Positions 9,438 to 18,836 of a DNA stretch of 64,000 bases are shown here, one piece after another. Source of the stretch: CAUPWF01 sp964369775 (lineage in GTDB: Bacteria > Bacillota > Clostridia > Lachnospirales > Lachnospiraceae). How positions within the stretch are numbered: the stretch's first letter is position 1; every line of letters starts with the position of its first letter. The stretch is from positions 121,940 through 185,939 of the forward strand of contig CAYJHQ010000002.1 of the NCBI GenBank assembly GCA_964369775.1, in the 5' to 3' direction. The notes beneath the pieces are model-generated. The model saw nothing but the letters and a program-made list of their open reading frames with translations. It was not told the origin of the DNA and ran no database searches. The translations under genes were made by a program, and so were the position numbers.

Positions 9438-10433
9438 TTATATTAGTTTGACACTGTTTCGAGTATTCATTTTTGCTTGTAGGTATATAGTTGAAGCGTC
9501 TTTTTTTGGATTTGAAATTCTTTCAAGAAGTAAATTCACAGCAGTATTTGCCATTTTTTCTGGATCTGTACATATGGTAGTAATATGGGCACGTCTAGTA
9601 AAAGGAGCCTCATCAAAGCTTACAATGCTGATATCATCAGGAATATGAATCCCGCATTGGTTAAAAGCGTCTAATAGCCCCTCTAACATTCGATAATTAC
9701 TGCAGAATAAAGCAGTATAGTCCAAACTAGATTTTGCAATTTTTATTCCGGCATCAAAACCAGATTCATAGTTAATGCCTCCGACAATAATACTGCTTTG
9801 AGAGACGACTAATCCATTATCAAACATAGCGTCTTCGTAACCGCGCCTACGCTCGATAGAAGTATTTGAGAGATGTCCACCTGATAAATGCCCTATTTTT
9901 TTATGTCCGCATTGGATTAGATAATGTGTGATTTTATAGCTGCTATGGTAATTATCATTACATACAGTATCAAAGGACGAAGCTTTCATGCCTCTATTTA
10001 AAAAAACTGTAGGAACTTGCTTGGATTTAAGAAGTTGCTTCAGTTGATTATTTCCTTGAACATTAATAAATACAACACTAGCATAATTATCTAAAATTGC
10101 CATTTGTACATAATACTCCTCTAATTCAGAACTATCATTTGTATACGCGAGTAAAGGTATATAATCCTTTTTTATGATTTCAGCAGTAAGAAATCGAACA
10201 GTTTCCATATAATACCAATTTTGAAGATCGCCTACAAGGATTAGGATGGTCTTTTTTTGTGAGCCCTTATTTCGAATATCCATAATGTTAATACGATAGT
10301 TGTGCTCTAAGAGTAATTTTTCTATTGCTTCACGCGTTTCTTTTTTTACGTTATCTTTACCTGCTATTACTCGTGAAATAGTGGCTGTAGAAAAACCACT
10401 GATAGTAGAGAGTTCTTTTATGCTGATTCCCAT
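9438..10433 (-). CDS. LacI-family transcriptional regulator
   Basis: LacI/GalR-type repressor, 331 residues from the ATG at 10433. This start follows GGAGG with a six-base spacer and places the helix-turn-helix (ISIKELSTISGFSTATISRV) at the very N-terminus, as the family requires. Open sequence upstream of that ATG is not used. The periplasmic-binding-protein-like effector domain follows (TILILVGDL, GHLSGGH, IVSFDEAP, TTICTDPEKMA). It is transcribed divergently from the 3-hydroxybutyryl-CoA dehydrogenase operon, which makes it the probable local regulator. Its own promoter (10470-10498) lies just upstream of a CAATTG box at 10449 that could mediate autoregulation. The effector cannot be read from the sequence. 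Confidence 0.9.
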   Translation of the reverse strand: MGISIKELSTISGFSTATISRVIAGKDNVKKETREAIEKLLLEHNYRINIMDIRNKGSQKKTILILVGDLQNWYYMETVRFLTAEIIKKDYIPLLAYTNDSSELEEYYVQMAILDNYASVVFINVQGNNQLKQLLKSKQVPTVFLNRGMKASSFDTVCNDNYHSSYKITHYLIQCGHKKIGHLSGGHLSNTSIERRRGYEDAMFDNGLVVSQSSIIVGGINYESGFDAGIKIAKSSLDYTALFCSNYRMLEGLLDAFNQCGIHIPDDISIVSFDEAPFTRRAHITTICTDPEKMANTAVNLLLERISNPKKDASTIYLQAKMNTRNSVKLI

Positions 10434-10448
10434 ATGATACCTCCAAGC

Positions 10449-10560
10449 CAATTGTAATGACTTTATTTTATTATAGGCAGCACAATAATTCAAGAAAAAT
10501 AATATGTGAAGATTAGCGCACAATTGCAGAGAAAAACTAGAACAATTGCAAGTAATTGTA
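10449..10560. promoter_or_regulatory. cluster of four CAATTG-type boxes, candidate operators
   Basis: CAATTGTAA (10449-10457), CAATTGCA (10521-10528), CAATTGCA (10543-10550) and TAATTGTA (10553-10560) share the core AATTGYA within 112 bases between the divergent regulator and its likely target operon. One copy sits just after the regulator's own -10. The arrangement suits a LacI-family repressor, but the sites are short and the region is AT-rich. Confidence 0.4.
10470..10498 (-). promoter_or_regulatory. promoter for the LacI-family regulator
   Basis: On the minus strand a perfect -10 TATAAT (10475-10470) lies 17 bases from a weak -35 TTTTCT (10498-10493). The start would be near 10463, about 30 bases before the ATG. 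Confidence 0.45.
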
Positions 10561-10881
10561 ATAAATTATCATTAGAGAAAAGATTGAAATATGGAGATTC
10601 TGAAAAAGAAGAGTTAAAAAAAGAGAAAAAATTGAATAATAAACAAGGTTAAAAATCCTTACATAGTATCAGAATGAGATAAAAATAAAATCTTATTGAT
10701 ATAGATTTACATTGTACAGAAAAGTAAACGAAAGGAATATATGTAAGAAGTATCAGAAAAAAGAGTTGATATTGTTATTAATATATATAAATACAACAAA
10801 AAAATCATAGAATCTGCGAATGGAATTATTGCTTGAGAATTGTTAGACTTACTTCATCATAAAAGAAAAGAGGATAAACAG
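10561..10881. other. AT-rich leader region before hbd
   Basis: About 320 bases with no convincing gene. It is very A-rich on the + strand. The best + promoter candidate is TTGATA (10766-10771) with a poor -10 TAAATA (10788-10793) at 16 bases. I could not fix a start site or a stable RNA structure. Confidence 0.4.
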
Positions 10882-11724
10882 ATGAAAGTAGCAGTGATAG
10901 GAGCTGGATCAATGGGAGCTGGGATAGCACAAACATGTGCACAAGTAGGTCACGAAGTGATTAATATTGATGTATATGAACCAGCTTTAGAAAAAGCAAA
11001 GAGCAATATCGATATCTTATTTGAAAAAAAAATTGAAAAAGGAAAGATGACAATTGAGGAGAAATCCAAAATCTTAAGCCGGTTATCTTACAGCAGTGAT
11101 ATGGAAGCCGTAGGAGATGTTGATTTAGTGATAGAGGCCGTTCCAGAAAAAATCGAACTAAAAAAGAGTATTTTTGAACAAATTGATAGATATTCAAAAC
11201 AAGAAGCTGTATTAGTGTCTAATACATCAGGGTTAAGTGTATCTGAAATGGCAGCAGCAACAAATAGACCACATAAAGTGATGGGGGTACATTTCTTCTA
11301 CCCTGCACCTGTTATGAAACTAGTTGAATTAATTAGAGGAATTGCTACAGATGATGATACTTATAGTTTCGTGAAAGAATTTGCACTGAGTATAAATAAA
11401 ACAACAGTAGACGCGCCAGAATATCCAGGGTTTATCGTAAATCGGATATTAGTACCAATGCAAAATGAAGCAGCTTTTATGGTGATGGAAGGTTGTAAAC
11501 CAGAGGATGTGGATAATGCAATGAAACTTGGTTGTAATTTTCCTATGGGTCCTCTTGAATTAACAGATTTTGTTGGAGTAGATATTATGCTAGGAACAAT
11601 GAAAGGGTTATGCAGTGGTTTTCAAGACAGCAAGTATCGACCATGCCCGTTATTAGAAACGATGGTCAAAGCAGGACATTTGGGAAGAAAATCAGGTAAA
11701 GGATTTTATACATATACAAAATAA
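10882..11724 (+). CDS. hbd: 3-hydroxybutyryl-CoA dehydrogenase
   Basis: NAD(P)-dependent enzyme interconverting (S)-3-hydroxybutyryl-CoA and acetoacetyl-CoA. At 280 residues it matches the clostridial Hbd length. It has the N-terminal Rossmann motif GAGSMGAGIAQ, the substrate-binding stretch SNTSGLSVSEMA, and the catalytic His-containing GVHFFYPAPVMKLVE. The C-terminal domain shows FPMGPLELTDFVG and GRKSGKGFY. I use ATG 10882, preceded by AGAGGAT; upstream in-frame codons lack a ribosome binding site and would add an unusual extension. It is the first gene of a six-gene run divergent from a LacI-family regulator. Together with the thiolase behind it, it would turn 3-hydroxybutyryl-CoA into two acetyl-CoA, or run in reverse towards butyrate. 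Confidence 0.93.
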   Translation: MKVAVIGAGSMGAGIAQTCAQVGHEVINIDVYEPALEKAKSNIDILFEKKIEKGKMTIEEKSKILSRLSYSSDMEAVGDVDLVIEAVPEKIELKKSIFEQIDRYSKQEAVLVSNTSGLSVSEMAAATNRPHKVMGVHFFYPAPVMKLVELIRGIATDDDTYSFVKEFALSINKTTVDAPEYPGFIVNRILVPMQNEAAFMVMEGCKPEDVDNAMKLGCNFPMGPLELTDFVGVDIMLGTMKGLCSGFQDSKYRPCPLLETMVKAGHLGRKSGKGFYTYTK

Positions 11725-11752
11725 ATTTTATTGAAAGGTGGGAAAGTTGAAG

Positions 11753-12946
11753 ATGAAAGAGGTTGTTATTGTAAGTGGAGTGAGACTTCCTGTAGGAAGC
11801 TACGGCGGAAGTTTAAAAGATGTTTCAGCGATTGATATGGGGGCAATGGTTGTAAAAGAAGCAGTAAAGCGTGCAGGGATTCAGCCATCTGATGTAGATG
11901 AAGTGATTCTTGGTCAAGTGGGACAGATTGCAGAAAGCGGATTTTTGGCAAGAGCTGTCAGCTTGAAGGCAGGATTACCTAATGAAACAACAGCATATTC
12001 TGTAAATAGACAATGTGGTTCAGGGTTACAGTCTATAGCAGATGCAGTAATGGAGATTCAGACAGGTCACGCGGATGTTGTTGTGGCAGGGGGAACTGAG
12101 AATATTTCTCAACTTCCATATTATGTAAAAGAGGCTAGATGGGGAGCACGCATGGGGCACAAAAGTTTCGAGGATGGTGTAATTGATATTTTAACATGGC
12201 CATTAGATGGAAATCACAATGGTGTGACGGCAGAGAATGTAGCTAGAAAATACAATGTTAGTCGAGAAGAACAAGATGAATTTGCTTTAGAAAGCCATAT
12301 TCGAGCAGCAAAAGCAATTGCAGAAGGAAAATTTAAACAAGAAATTCTTCCAGTAGAATTAAAGGATAGAAAAGGGAAAGTTACAGTATTTGATACAGAT
12401 GAGGGAGTAAGAGAAGGTCTTTCGATAGAAAAACTAGGGAAGTTAAGACCATGTTTCCTAAGAGATGATGAAGCGAGTGTAACGGCAGGAAATTCATCAA
12501 GTCTAAATGACTGTGCAGCAGCAGTTGTAGTAATGTCAAAGGAAAAGGCAGAGCAACTTGGGGTAAGAGGTATTTTAAAAATTGAAGGCTATACAGTTGA
12601 AGGTTTTGATGCGGAATTAATGGGATATGCACCTAAAATTTCAACAGATAAACTTGCTGAAAAATTGAATATAGATTTAAAGGCTATAGATATGATAGAA
12701 ATCAATGAAGCTTTTGCAAGTCAAGCATATGCAGTAAGCAGAGATTTAGGATTAGACTCAAATAAGGTGAACATATATGGTGGTGGTATCTCAATTGGAC
12801 ATCCAATTGGGGCAACTGGAAGTGTATTGACAGTGAAGGTACTTTACGAACTGATGAGTAGTAATAAAAAAGATGCTTTGATTACGATGTGTGTTGGAGG
12901 CGGACAAGGGATTTCAATGTACTTTACAAAGATACAGGAGGACTAG
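11753..12946 (+). CDS. acetyl-CoA C-acetyltransferase (thiolase)
   Basis: Thiolase II that cleaves or forms acetoacetyl-CoA, 397 residues. The acyl-enzyme cysteine is Cys88 in NRQCGSGL, the catalytic His is His350 in GHPIGATGS, and the second Cys is Cys380 in MCVGGGQG. All three are in place, so the enzyme should be active. The start at ATG 11753 follows AAAGGTGGGAAAG; the upstream GTG would prepend five residues without a good site. It lies 28 bases after hbd and 3 bases before the CoA-transferase gene, which shows tight co-transcription. thlA or atoB are the usual names, but the direction of use is not shown by sequence. Confidence 0.94.
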   Translation: MKEVVIVSGVRLPVGSYGGSLKDVSAIDMGAMVVKEAVKRAGIQPSDVDEVILGQVGQIAESGFLARAVSLKAGLPNETTAYSVNRQCGSGLQSIADAVMEIQTGHADVVVAGGTENISQLPYYVKEARWGARMGHKSFEDGVIDILTWPLDGNHNGVTAENVARKYNVSREEQDEFALESHIRAAKAIAEGKFKQEILPVELKDRKGKVTVFDTDEGVREGLSIEKLGKLRPCFLRDDEASVTAGNSSSLNDCAAAVVVMSKEKAEQLGVRGILKIEGYTVEGFDAELMGYAPKISTDKLAEKLNIDLKAIDMIEINEAFASQAYAVSRDLGLDSNKVNIYGGGISIGHPIGATGSVLTVKVLYELMSSNKKDALITMCVGGGQGISMYFTKIQED

Positions 12947-12949
12947 AGA

Positions 12950-14542
12950 ATGAAGAAGCCAGTGATAATGACTGCTAAAGAAGCAGTAAAGAGAATAAAA
13001 GAAGGAACAACGCTTGGGATTGTAGCAATGACTAGAATATCTGAGTGCACAACAATCTTAAAAGAAATTGAAAGAAGTTTTCTAGAAGAAGGAACGCCAA
13101 AAAATCTAACATACCTTCATACATGTGGACAAGCATCTGCCGGTAAAGAAGGTGGAATGCAATATATTGCACATGAGAACCTTCTTAAGAGAGTAATTGG
13201 TGGTCATTGGGGACAATCATCTAATATGATGAATCTCATTACACAAAATAAAATTGAAGCATTTAATTTACCACAAGGGCAAATGGCCAATATGTTTCAT
13301 AGCATGGCGTTGAGAGAACCTGGTAAATTAAGCAAGGTAGGTTTAGGTACATACATAGACCCACGCCTAGAAGGTGGAAAGATGAACCAATGTGCAAAAG
13401 ACAGTGGCTATGACACTGTTGCGATTGTGAACGTAGATGGAGAAGAATATATTCAATATAAACCGATACCAATCGATACCTTATTGATTCGAGGAACTTA
13501 TGCAGATGAAAATGGAAATATTTCTACCAAGAAAGAAGCGATGGTACTAGAAGTGCTACCGGCTGTAATGGCTACAAAACGCTGGGGTGGACAAGTGATT
13601 TGTCAAGTAGAAAGAGTAGTGGAAAATGGTTCGATTTCACCTAAAGACGTTACGGTTCCAGGCGTTTTTGTTGATGCAGTAGTTGTGTGTGAAAATCCTG
13701 TAGAAGAGCATAGACAAACATATTCATGGTATTTTGATCCAACTTACTCAGGAGAAGTAAGAGGTCCTGAAGGTGAGGTTACATCTTTACCTAAAGATAT
13801 TCGTAAGATTATTTCTAGACGGGCAGCGGCAGAATTAAAGCCAGATCAAATTATCAATATCGGGACAGGAATACCAAATGAGAACTTCGGTCCAATTATT
13901 GCAGAAGAACAATTATCGGATATCGTGACAATCACAGTAGAGTCAGGAGTATACGGAGGGGTACCGGCCAGTACGATTGATTTTGGAATTTCTAGAAATG
14001 CGCAAGCACTCATCGCTCATGATAGACAGTTTGAATTCTATAATGGAGCAGGCATTGATTACACTTTTATGGGAGCAGGGGAAATGGATCAATATGGAAA
14101 TGTCAATTCCACGAAGATGGGTACAAAGTCTCCAGGAGCAGGTGGATTTATAGATATTACAGCTACCGCGAAAAATATTATTTTTTGCGCAGGGTTTACT
14201 GGAGGTGGACTTCAAGTCGAGTTTAATGAAGATGGGATTGATATAAAACAGGAAGGTAAGTTCAAGAAACTAGTAAAAGAAGTGCAGCAAATCTCATATA
14301 ATGGAAAACTTGCATATGAGCGCGGACAAAATATGATTTACGTAACGGAGCGGGCTGTATTTAAACTTACAGAAAAAGGAGTAATGCTTGTAGAAGTTGC
14401 AAAAGGAGTAGACTTGCAAAAAGACATTCTTGATCAAATGGAGTTTACACCATTAATAGCAGAAGAATTACAGTATACAAGTACAGAACTTTACAAAGAA
14501 GGATGCTGCAATCTAAAAGATATTATTGAAAACAATCTATAA
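12950..14542 (+). CDS. fused alpha-beta short-chain CoA-transferase (YdiF/Pct type)
   Basis: Family I CoA-transferase with both halves in one 530-residue chain, as in E. coli YdiF and propionate CoA-transferases. The N-terminal half begins VIMTAKEAVKRIKEGTT. The catalytic glutamate is Glu331 in VESGVYGGVP, followed by MGAGEMDQYGNVNST. Such enzymes move CoA between acetyl-CoA or acetoacetyl-CoA and free short-chain acids. In this operon it could activate acetoacetate or 3-hydroxybutyrate using acetyl-CoA as donor. AGGAGG lies in the thiolase 3' end, and the start is 3 bases after the thiolase stop. The exact acyl specificity cannot be read. Confidence 0.9.
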   Translation: MKKPVIMTAKEAVKRIKEGTTLGIVAMTRISECTTILKEIERSFLEEGTPKNLTYLHTCGQASAGKEGGMQYIAHENLLKRVIGGHWGQSSNMMNLITQNKIEAFNLPQGQMANMFHSMALREPGKLSKVGLGTYIDPRLEGGKMNQCAKDSGYDTVAIVNVDGEEYIQYKPIPIDTLLIRGTYADENGNISTKKEAMVLEVLPAVMATKRWGGQVICQVERVVENGSISPKDVTVPGVFVDAVVVCENPVEEHRQTYSWYFDPTYSGEVRGPEGEVTSLPKDIRKIISRRAAAELKPDQIINIGTGIPNENFGPIIAEEQLSDIVTITVESGVYGGVPASTIDFGISRNAQALIAHDRQFEFYNGAGIDYTFMGAGEMDQYGNVNSTKMGTKSPGAGGFIDITATAKNIIFCAGFTGGGLQVEFNEDGIDIKQEGKFKKLVKEVQQISYNGKLAYERGQNMIYVTERAVFKLTEKGVMLVEVAKGVDLQKDILDQMEFTPLIAEELQYTSTELYKEGCCNLKDIIENNL

Positions 14543-14566
14543 AACTGTAGAAGTTGGAGGATAACT

Positions 14567-16165
14567 ATGTATTCAGGAAGTGAATTATGGAAAGATAAAG
14601 TGCCATTTGATCTAGAAACTAAAATACTAAGTAACGGACGAGTGATAGAAACATTTAAAAATCTTCCGAGAAATCTTTATGAGGCAATGGTAAATTCATC
14701 TATTTCCAACCCTGAAAAGTTGGCAGTATCAGATGATTTAGGACGAAGATTTTCGTATGAGAAATTAAAAGAGCAGGTGGATTGGTTTACAGCTTGCTTA
14801 AAGAGTCGCTTTGATATTAAGAGAGGGGATCATGTTGCATTAATGCTGTATAGTAGCACAGAATTTTGCACAGCATTTTTAGCGTTGAATAAAATAGGTG
14901 CAGTAGCAGTTATGATACCGACAAAGTATAAAAAAAATGAAGTACTAGCTTTGGCCATGCAATCGGATTTGAATTGTATTATATGTGATGAATCTTTTGA
15001 AGAATGGTTTAGTGTATATAAAGAAAAAGGTGTTCAAGTGATATCTGTAGGGTTGTGCAAAGAAAAATTCGCATTTGATGTGTATCGAGATAAAGAATAT
15101 AATATTGGAGAAAATGAAGGGTTGTATGAAGACTATACAGTCATGATGTTTACCTCTGGTACGACGTCTCAAAGCAAAGGAGTCATGCTTACAAATTTTA
15201 ATTTTATGCATGCAGCTGCAGCTTATAAGGCATGTTTGCAAATTACAGAGAATGATTCAACTATTATTCCGGTTCCAACGCATATGATAACAGGATTATC
15301 AGCGCTCTTAGGTTTGTTTTTATATGTAGGTGGAACGATACATATGCAAAGATATTTTAAAGCAAAAGATGTGTTATCTTGTGTTAAGAGAGAGAATATA
15401 ACATTTATGCATGCTGCACCAACAGTTTATAGTATTCTTATGGAAGAAGCATATCATTTCACAGAATTACCGAGTTTAAGGTGCTTGGCTTGTGGTGGTA
15501 GCGGAATGCCTACAGAAAAGATAGAAAAAATTCATACATGGTTGCCAAATTGTGAATTTCGCATGGTTTTTGGGATGACGGAAACGACATCTCCTGGTAC
15601 GATTTTGCCGGAAAATGCAATTGAGAGTAAGCATTTAGGATCTAATGGAATTCCAATACCAGGTTTAATTTTTAAGGTTGTGGATGATAAGGGAATAGAA
15701 GTACCACCAGGAACTTTAGGAGAAATCATGATAACAGGTGCAAATATGCTAGATAGCTACTACAAAATGGAAAGTGAAAATTATGAAAATTACTGGCTAA
15801 AAACAGGAGATATCGGATATTTTTCAGAGGATGGATACTGTTATATATGTGACAGAAAAAAAGATATGATTAATCGTGGTGGAGAAAAAATCGTGAGTAT
15901 TGATGTGGAGAGGCACTTGTATCAAATAGAAGGTGTAAAAGATGCAGCAGTAGTTGGAATTCATCACGAATTATATGGAGAAACACCTGCAGCACTTGTT
16001 TGTCTTGAAAAAGATATGAAATCAAGCGAGCAAATCATACAGGAATATTTGAAGAATAGGATTGCTAAATTTAAAATACCTAGCAAAATCATATTTGTGG
16101 ATAGTATCCCATTGACACCTAACGGAAAGGTAGATAAAAAATTAATCAGAACAATGTTTGATTAA
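14567..16165 (+). CDS. AMP-forming acyl-CoA synthetase
   Basis: Class I adenylate-forming enzyme (acid + ATP + CoA to acyl-CoA + AMP + PPi), 532 residues. It has the P-loop-like motif MFTSGTTSQSKGVML, the adenine-binding region FGMTETTSPG, the hinge motif LKTGDIGYFSEDGY, DRKKDMINRGGEK, and the catalytic Lys region PLTPNGKVDKK. In position between a CoA-transferase and a permease it probably activates the imported organic acid. Having both a ligase and a CoA-transferase in one operon suggests two activation routes or two substrates. Fatty acids, acetoacetate and 3-hydroxy acids are all possible substrates. The start has GGAGG about eight bases upstream. Confidence 0.85.
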   Translation: MYSGSELWKDKVPFDLETKILSNGRVIETFKNLPRNLYEAMVNSSISNPEKLAVSDDLGRRFSYEKLKEQVDWFTACLKSRFDIKRGDHVALMLYSSTEFCTAFLALNKIGAVAVMIPTKYKKNEVLALAMQSDLNCIICDESFEEWFSVYKEKGVQVISVGLCKEKFAFDVYRDKEYNIGENEGLYEDYTVMMFTSGTTSQSKGVMLTNFNFMHAAAAYKACLQITENDSTIIPVPTHMITGLSALLGLFLYVGGTIHMQRYFKAKDVLSCVKRENITFMHAAPTVYSILMEEAYHFTELPSLRCLACGGSGMPTEKIEKIHTWLPNCEFRMVFGMTETTSPGTILPENAIESKHLGSNGIPIPGLIFKVVDDKGIEVPPGTLGEIMITGANMLDSYYKMESENYENYWLKTGDIGYFSEDGYCYICDRKKDMINRGGEKIVSIDVERHLYQIEGVKDAAVVGIHHELYGETPAALVCLEKDMKSSEQIIQEYLKNRIAKFKIPSKIIFVDSIPLTPNGKVDKKLIRTMFD

Positions 16166-16185
16166 AAGAAAAAAGGAGAAAAGAC

Positions 16186-17466
16186 ATGATTATAGGAATA
16201 TTAATAGCTTTAGCGTTGATGGTAGTATGTTCTATGTTTGGAATTTCTATTATTATTGTAGCACCAATATGTGCAGTTATTGCAGCTGCAACCGATGGGG
16301 GTGATGTACTAGTACAATATACAGGAACATATATGGAAGGCGTAGCAGCTTATGTAGCAGATTATTTTCCATTATTTTTGTTAGGCGCGATTTTTGGTGA
16401 ACTGATGAAGAATTCAGGTGCAGCTGCATCACTAGCAAAATTTGTAATGAAAAAATTAGGAGCTAAACGAGCGATATTAGCATGTATGCTAGCAACTATT
16501 ATCTTAGTGTATGGAGGGGTAAGTACATTCTGCGTAATCTTTGCATTATATCCATTTATGTTTTTTTGTTTCAAGGAGGCTGATATTCCACTTCGAATGA
16601 TGCCAGGCGTACTTTTTGGAGGGATTATTGTAACGCAAGCAACCTTGCCAGGTACTTTGCAAATTCAAAATATTATACCGACTTCCATGCTAGGTGTAGA
16701 CTTGCAAGCAGCACCGATTATGGGGACAACAGCATTTCTTATTATGGCAACATTAGCAGTGTTTTACTTGAATTGGGAAACAAAAAGGTTACGTGCAAAA
16801 GGCTACCATTTTGAAGATGAAAGAAATGAAGCGAGTAAATTCGATGCAGATGTAGAACTTCCAAATGTAATTTTATCTATTTTACCAATTGTTACAGTAG
16901 TGGTCTTGTTAAATGTGTTTGATTTTTCAGCAGTAATGTCGTTGGTGGGGGGAATACTTCTCGCATGTATCTTATTTGGGAAAAGAGTAGGAAAAGAAAT
17001 GCTTCCATCAATTAATACAGCTTGCAAAAACTCAATGCCTGCAATTTTAAATACAGCGTGTGCAGTGGGATTTGGAACAGTGATACAGCAATTAAGTGGA
17101 TTTGATAGTATTGTGTCAGGACTAGAGTCTATATCAGGCGGTAGCCCATATATGTTTGCTTTTATCGCCGTAAACATTTTGGCTGGTGTAACGGGGTCAG
17201 CATCTGGAGGTACAAGAATTGCGCTTGAAGCAATAGGAGAAAGGCTACTTAGCACAGGGGCAAATCCAGCAGCACTGGCAAGAGTTTGTGCAGTGTCATC
17301 ATGCGGACTAGATTCGCTTCCGCACAATGGAGCAGTAATTACTATTATTAATTATTGTGGACAAACACATAAAAAATCATACTTCCCAATTTTTGTAGTA
17401 TCTGTTGTATTACCAATTGTTGGAGGGCTGTGGTGCGTACTTCTAGCAACGTTAGGTATCGTATAA
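16186..17466 (+). CDS. GntP-family organic acid permease
   Basis: Integral membrane H+ symporter of the gluconate permease (GntP) superfamily, 426 residues with about 12 hydrophobic segments. Family features include FPLFLLGAIFGELMKNSGAA near residue 63, FGGIIVTQATLPGT in the middle, and a glycine-rich GVTGSASGGTRIAL region near residue 340. Known relatives carry gluconate, glycerate or D-3-hydroxybutyrate. The neighbours argue both ways: upstream CoA enzymes fit 3-hydroxybutyrate or acetoacetate, while the downstream glycerate kinase fits glycerate. It begins 20 bases after the synthetase with AAAGGAG upstream and is clearly in the operon. Confidence 0.85.
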   Translation: MIIGILIALALMVVCSMFGISIIIVAPICAVIAAATDGGDVLVQYTGTYMEGVAAYVADYFPLFLLGAIFGELMKNSGAAASLAKFVMKKLGAKRAILACMLATIILVYGGVSTFCVIFALYPFMFFCFKEADIPLRMMPGVLFGGIIVTQATLPGTLQIQNIIPTSMLGVDLQAAPIMGTTAFLIMATLAVFYLNWETKRLRAKGYHFEDERNEASKFDADVELPNVILSILPIVTVVVLLNVFDFSAVMSLVGGILLACILFGKRVGKEMLPSINTACKNSMPAILNTACAVGFGTVIQQLSGFDSIVSGLESISGGSPYMFAFIAVNILAGVTGSASGGTRIALEAIGERLLSTGANPAALARVCAVSSCGLDSLPHNGAVITIINYCGQTHKKSYFPIFVVSVVLPIVGGLWCVLLATLGIV

Positions 17467-17507
17467 AACATATAAAAATATAAAATTCAAATGGAATGGT
17501 AAAAAAC

Positions 17508-18647
17508 ATGAAAATTGTAATAGCAATAGATTCCTTAAAAGGTAGTTTGACTTCACTAGAAGCAGGGAAGGCAATTGAGGAAGGTATAAAGCGAGTAGAT
17601 CAAAATGTGAAGGTAGTAGTGAAACCACTTGCGGACGGTGGAGAAGGTACAGTAGAGGCTCTGGTAAACGGGCTAGGAGGAACCTTATACTCAACAGAGG
17701 TAGTAGGTCCGCTGGGAGATATTATACCTTGTGAATATGGAGTTTTAGAAGAACGAAAAACAGCGATTATCGAAATGTCAGCAGCAGCAGGTCTCACGTT
17801 GGTACCAATCTCCCTAAGGAACCCTATGAATACAACAACCTATGGCGTTGGACAATTGATTACGGATGCCATCAAAAAAGGATGTAGAAAATTCATCATA
17901 GGTATCGGTGGAAGCGCGACTAATGATGGTGGAATAGGAATGTTGCAAGCATTAGGTTATGAACTTCTAGATGAAGATGGAAACCAAGTGCCATACGGAG
18001 CAAAGGGACTAGAAAAATTAAGACGTATAGAAACGACTAATGCAGTGCCAGAATTATCAGAGTGCAGTTTCCAAATTGCATGCGATGTTACAAATCCGCT
18101 GTGTGGAGAAAATGGATGTAGTGAAGTGTATGGACCACAAAAAGGTGCAGATAAAAAAATGATTAAGCAGATGGATAAGTGGCTCCAAACTTATTCAGCT
18201 ATTGTAAAAGATAAGTTTATAAAAGCAGATTCAGATTTCCCAGGGTCTGGAGCAGCAGGAGGATTGGGGTTTGCTTTTAAAAGTGTTATGAATGCAACTT
18301 TAGAGTCTGGAATTTCGATTGTTTTGGAAGAAATTAATCTAGAAGAAGAGCTAAAAGATGCAGATCTTGTCATAACAGGAGAGGGACGGTTGGATAGTCA
18401 AACAGCTATGGGGAAAGCACCTATAGGAGTAGCGGAATTAGCGAAGGAATACAATAAAAGAGTAATTGCATTAGCAGGAGGAGTTACACGAGATGCAAGA
18501 ATCTGTAATGAAAAGGGTATAGATGCATTTTTTCCAATAGTGAGAGGTGTATCAACCCTTGAAGAAGCAATGAATCCGGAAAATGCAAAAAATAATATAA
18601 TGGATACAGTGGAACAAGTTTATCGTTTGTGGAAAATATGGCCATAA
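17508..18647 (+). CDS. glycerate kinase (GarK/GlxK family)
   Basis: ATP-dependent glycerate kinase of the family making 2- or 3-phosphoglycerate, about 379 residues. Characteristic stretches are IAIDSLKGSLTS at the N-terminus, VKPLADGGEGTVEAL, IGIGGSATNDGGIGML, PGSGAAGGLGF and ITGEGRLDSQTAMGKAP. I prefer ATG 17508, where the family motif begins two residues later; ATG 17496 is also possible. Neither has a strong ribosome binding site, only GGAATGG. It is the last gene of the run and is closed by a bidirectional-looking hairpin at 18676-18721. Its presence beside acetoacetyl-CoA genes is unexpected and may reveal the permease substrate. Confidence 0.9.
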   Translation: MKIVIAIDSLKGSLTSLEAGKAIEEGIKRVDQNVKVVVKPLADGGEGTVEALVNGLGGTLYSTEVVGPLGDIIPCEYGVLEERKTAIIEMSAAAGLTLVPISLRNPMNTTTYGVGQLITDAIKKGCRKFIIGIGGSATNDGGIGMLQALGYELLDEDGNQVPYGAKGLEKLRRIETTNAVPELSECSFQIACDVTNPLCGENGCSEVYGPQKGADKKMIKQMDKWLQTYSAIVKDKFIKADSDFPGSGAAGGLGFAFKSVMNATLESGISIVLEEINLEEELKDADLVITGEGRLDSQTAMGKAPIGVAELAKEYNKRVIALAGGVTRDARICNEKGIDAFFPIVRGVSTLEEAMNPENAKNNIMDTVEQVYRLWKIWP

Positions 18648-18675
18648 TGTTAAATGTCATTAAGTTAAAGTGACA

Positions 18676-18721
18676 CCAAAAAGAGCAGCTTATGTAAAAA
18701 TGCATAGCCTGCTCTTTTTGG
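18676..18721. terminator. strong terminator after the glycerate kinase gene
   Basis: CCAAAAAGAGCAG (18676-18688) pairs perfectly with CTGCTCTTTTTGG (18709-18721). Flanking A and T tracts allow it to act on either strand. Confidence 0.85.
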
Positions 18722-18836
18722 CGAAACTAGATTTATTTGGTTAACAGTAAATTAAAGGAAAGGACATAAAATACATATATAGGAAGAGGTATAATAATGT
18801 GTAAACAAAAGAGAAAGTAGAAAGGACAGCTACAGT

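Noticed and set aside
10434..10523. N-terminal extension of the LacI-family regulator.
   Set aside because: It would put about 30 residues before the helix-turn-helix, overlaps the -10 element, and ignores the excellent GGAGG site at the ATG ending at 10433.
16803..17327. A 174-codon open frame on the minus strand opposite the GntP permease gene.
   Set aside because: Its translation is low-complexity Ser/Pro/Ile-rich, has no ribosome binding site, and lies wholly inside a clear membrane transporter gene.
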